The translations under genes and the position numbers were made by a program. Below are positions 5,533 to 5,649 of a stretch of DNA of 5,649 nt, piece after piece (the stretch's first letter is position 1; each line of letters begins with the position of its first letter). The notes beneath the pieces were generated by a model. The model saw nothing but the letters and a program-made list of their open reading frames with translations. It was not told where the DNA came from and did not search any database. Source of the stretch: Pseudomonas sp. (GTDB lineage Bacteria > Pseudomonadota > Gammaproteobacteria > Pseudomonadales > Pseudomonadaceae); the NCBI GenBank assembly GCA_029239415.1, contig JAQZAY010000247.1, forward strand, positions 1 to 5,649. The letters are read 5' to 3'.

Positions 5533-5649
5533 CAGTCATCCTCGCGACGTACATCGAGCATCCACTCCTCGCCATGCACCTGCAGGTTGAACAGGATCGG
5601 CCGGCAGCAGACCTGGCAATCCTCGGTGTAGGCCTGGTCGCCGCCGGAG
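5532..5649 (-). CDS. CPXCG-motif cysteine-rich protein, C-terminal part (5' end outside the window)
   Basis: Partial gene. The last 38 codons are in the window: the codon at 5648-5646 reads Ser and the stop TGA is at 5534-5532. The fragment reads SGGDQAYTEDCQVCCRP, then a strand-rich tail ending in VRREDD. The block YTEDCQVCCRPI is characteristic of the CPXCG-motif cysteine-rich family. These are proteins of about 60-70 residues, whose N-terminal CPXCG and C-terminal CxxC (here Cys11 and Cys14 of the fragment) probably bind one zinc ion. The N-terminal half, including CPXCG itself, lies beyond the right edge, so that motif is inferred. Its stop overlaps the DUF2007 start by one base. Function is unknown; a small zinc-ribbon role is only a guess. 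Confidence 0.8.
   Translation of the reverse strand, partial: SGGDQAYTEDCQVCCRPILFNLQVHGEEWMLDVRREDD

Overview
The window looks like a piece of the core chromosome of a Pseudomonas, most likely of the P. putida/fluorescens type. The basis is high GC, strong GC3 codon bias, long shadow frames opposite every real gene, strong Shine-Dalgarno sites, and a gene set (hprA, rsmC, TMEM165-family gene, M48 lipoprotein, SRAP protein, CPXCG protein) that I associate with this genus. No mobile element, CRISPR array, rRNA or tRNA is visible. I could not run a database search, so the genus is an inference.

Layout from left to right. (1) A LysE/RhtB-type amino-acid exporter on the minus strand starts at 585 and runs off the left edge. 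(2) A 186-base divergent intergenic region carries a direct repeat and two small inverted repeats. (3) On the plus strand come hprA (glycerate/hydroxypyruvate dehydrogenase) and, 48 bases later, rsmC (16S rRNA G1207 methyltransferase), which has its own extended -10 promoter and a perfect AGGAGG. (4) A 290-base leader follows. It holds a sigma70-like promoter and a recognisable yybP-ykoY (Mn2+) riboswitch, and it directly precedes a TMEM165/GDT1-family putative Mn2+ exporter with two EIGDKT motifs. (5) A hairpin, possibly REP-derived, separates this gene from the convergent minus-strand block. (6) In minus-strand transcription order that block is: a CPXCG-type cysteine-rich protein (entering from the right edge), a DUF2007 protein overlapping it by one base, an SRAP (YedK/HMCES-like) protein 29 bases later, then an M48 metallopeptidase lipoprotein after a 93-base gap.

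Two points deserve most attention. First, the riboswitch can be drawn in detail: the 3' strand of its P1 helix is also one arm of a perfect 10-bp competing hairpin and can additionally pair with the Shine-Dalgarno site. Second, the SRAP protein keeps Cys2 and the catalytic-type Glu, but its two other active-site positions appear reciprocally exchanged compared with E. coli YedK (Asn to His, and His to Asn). The genes do not form one pathway; they are a mix of housekeeping and stress functions: amino-acid export, hydroxyacid metabolism, ribosome modification, metal homeostasis, envelope proteolysis and abasic-site protection.
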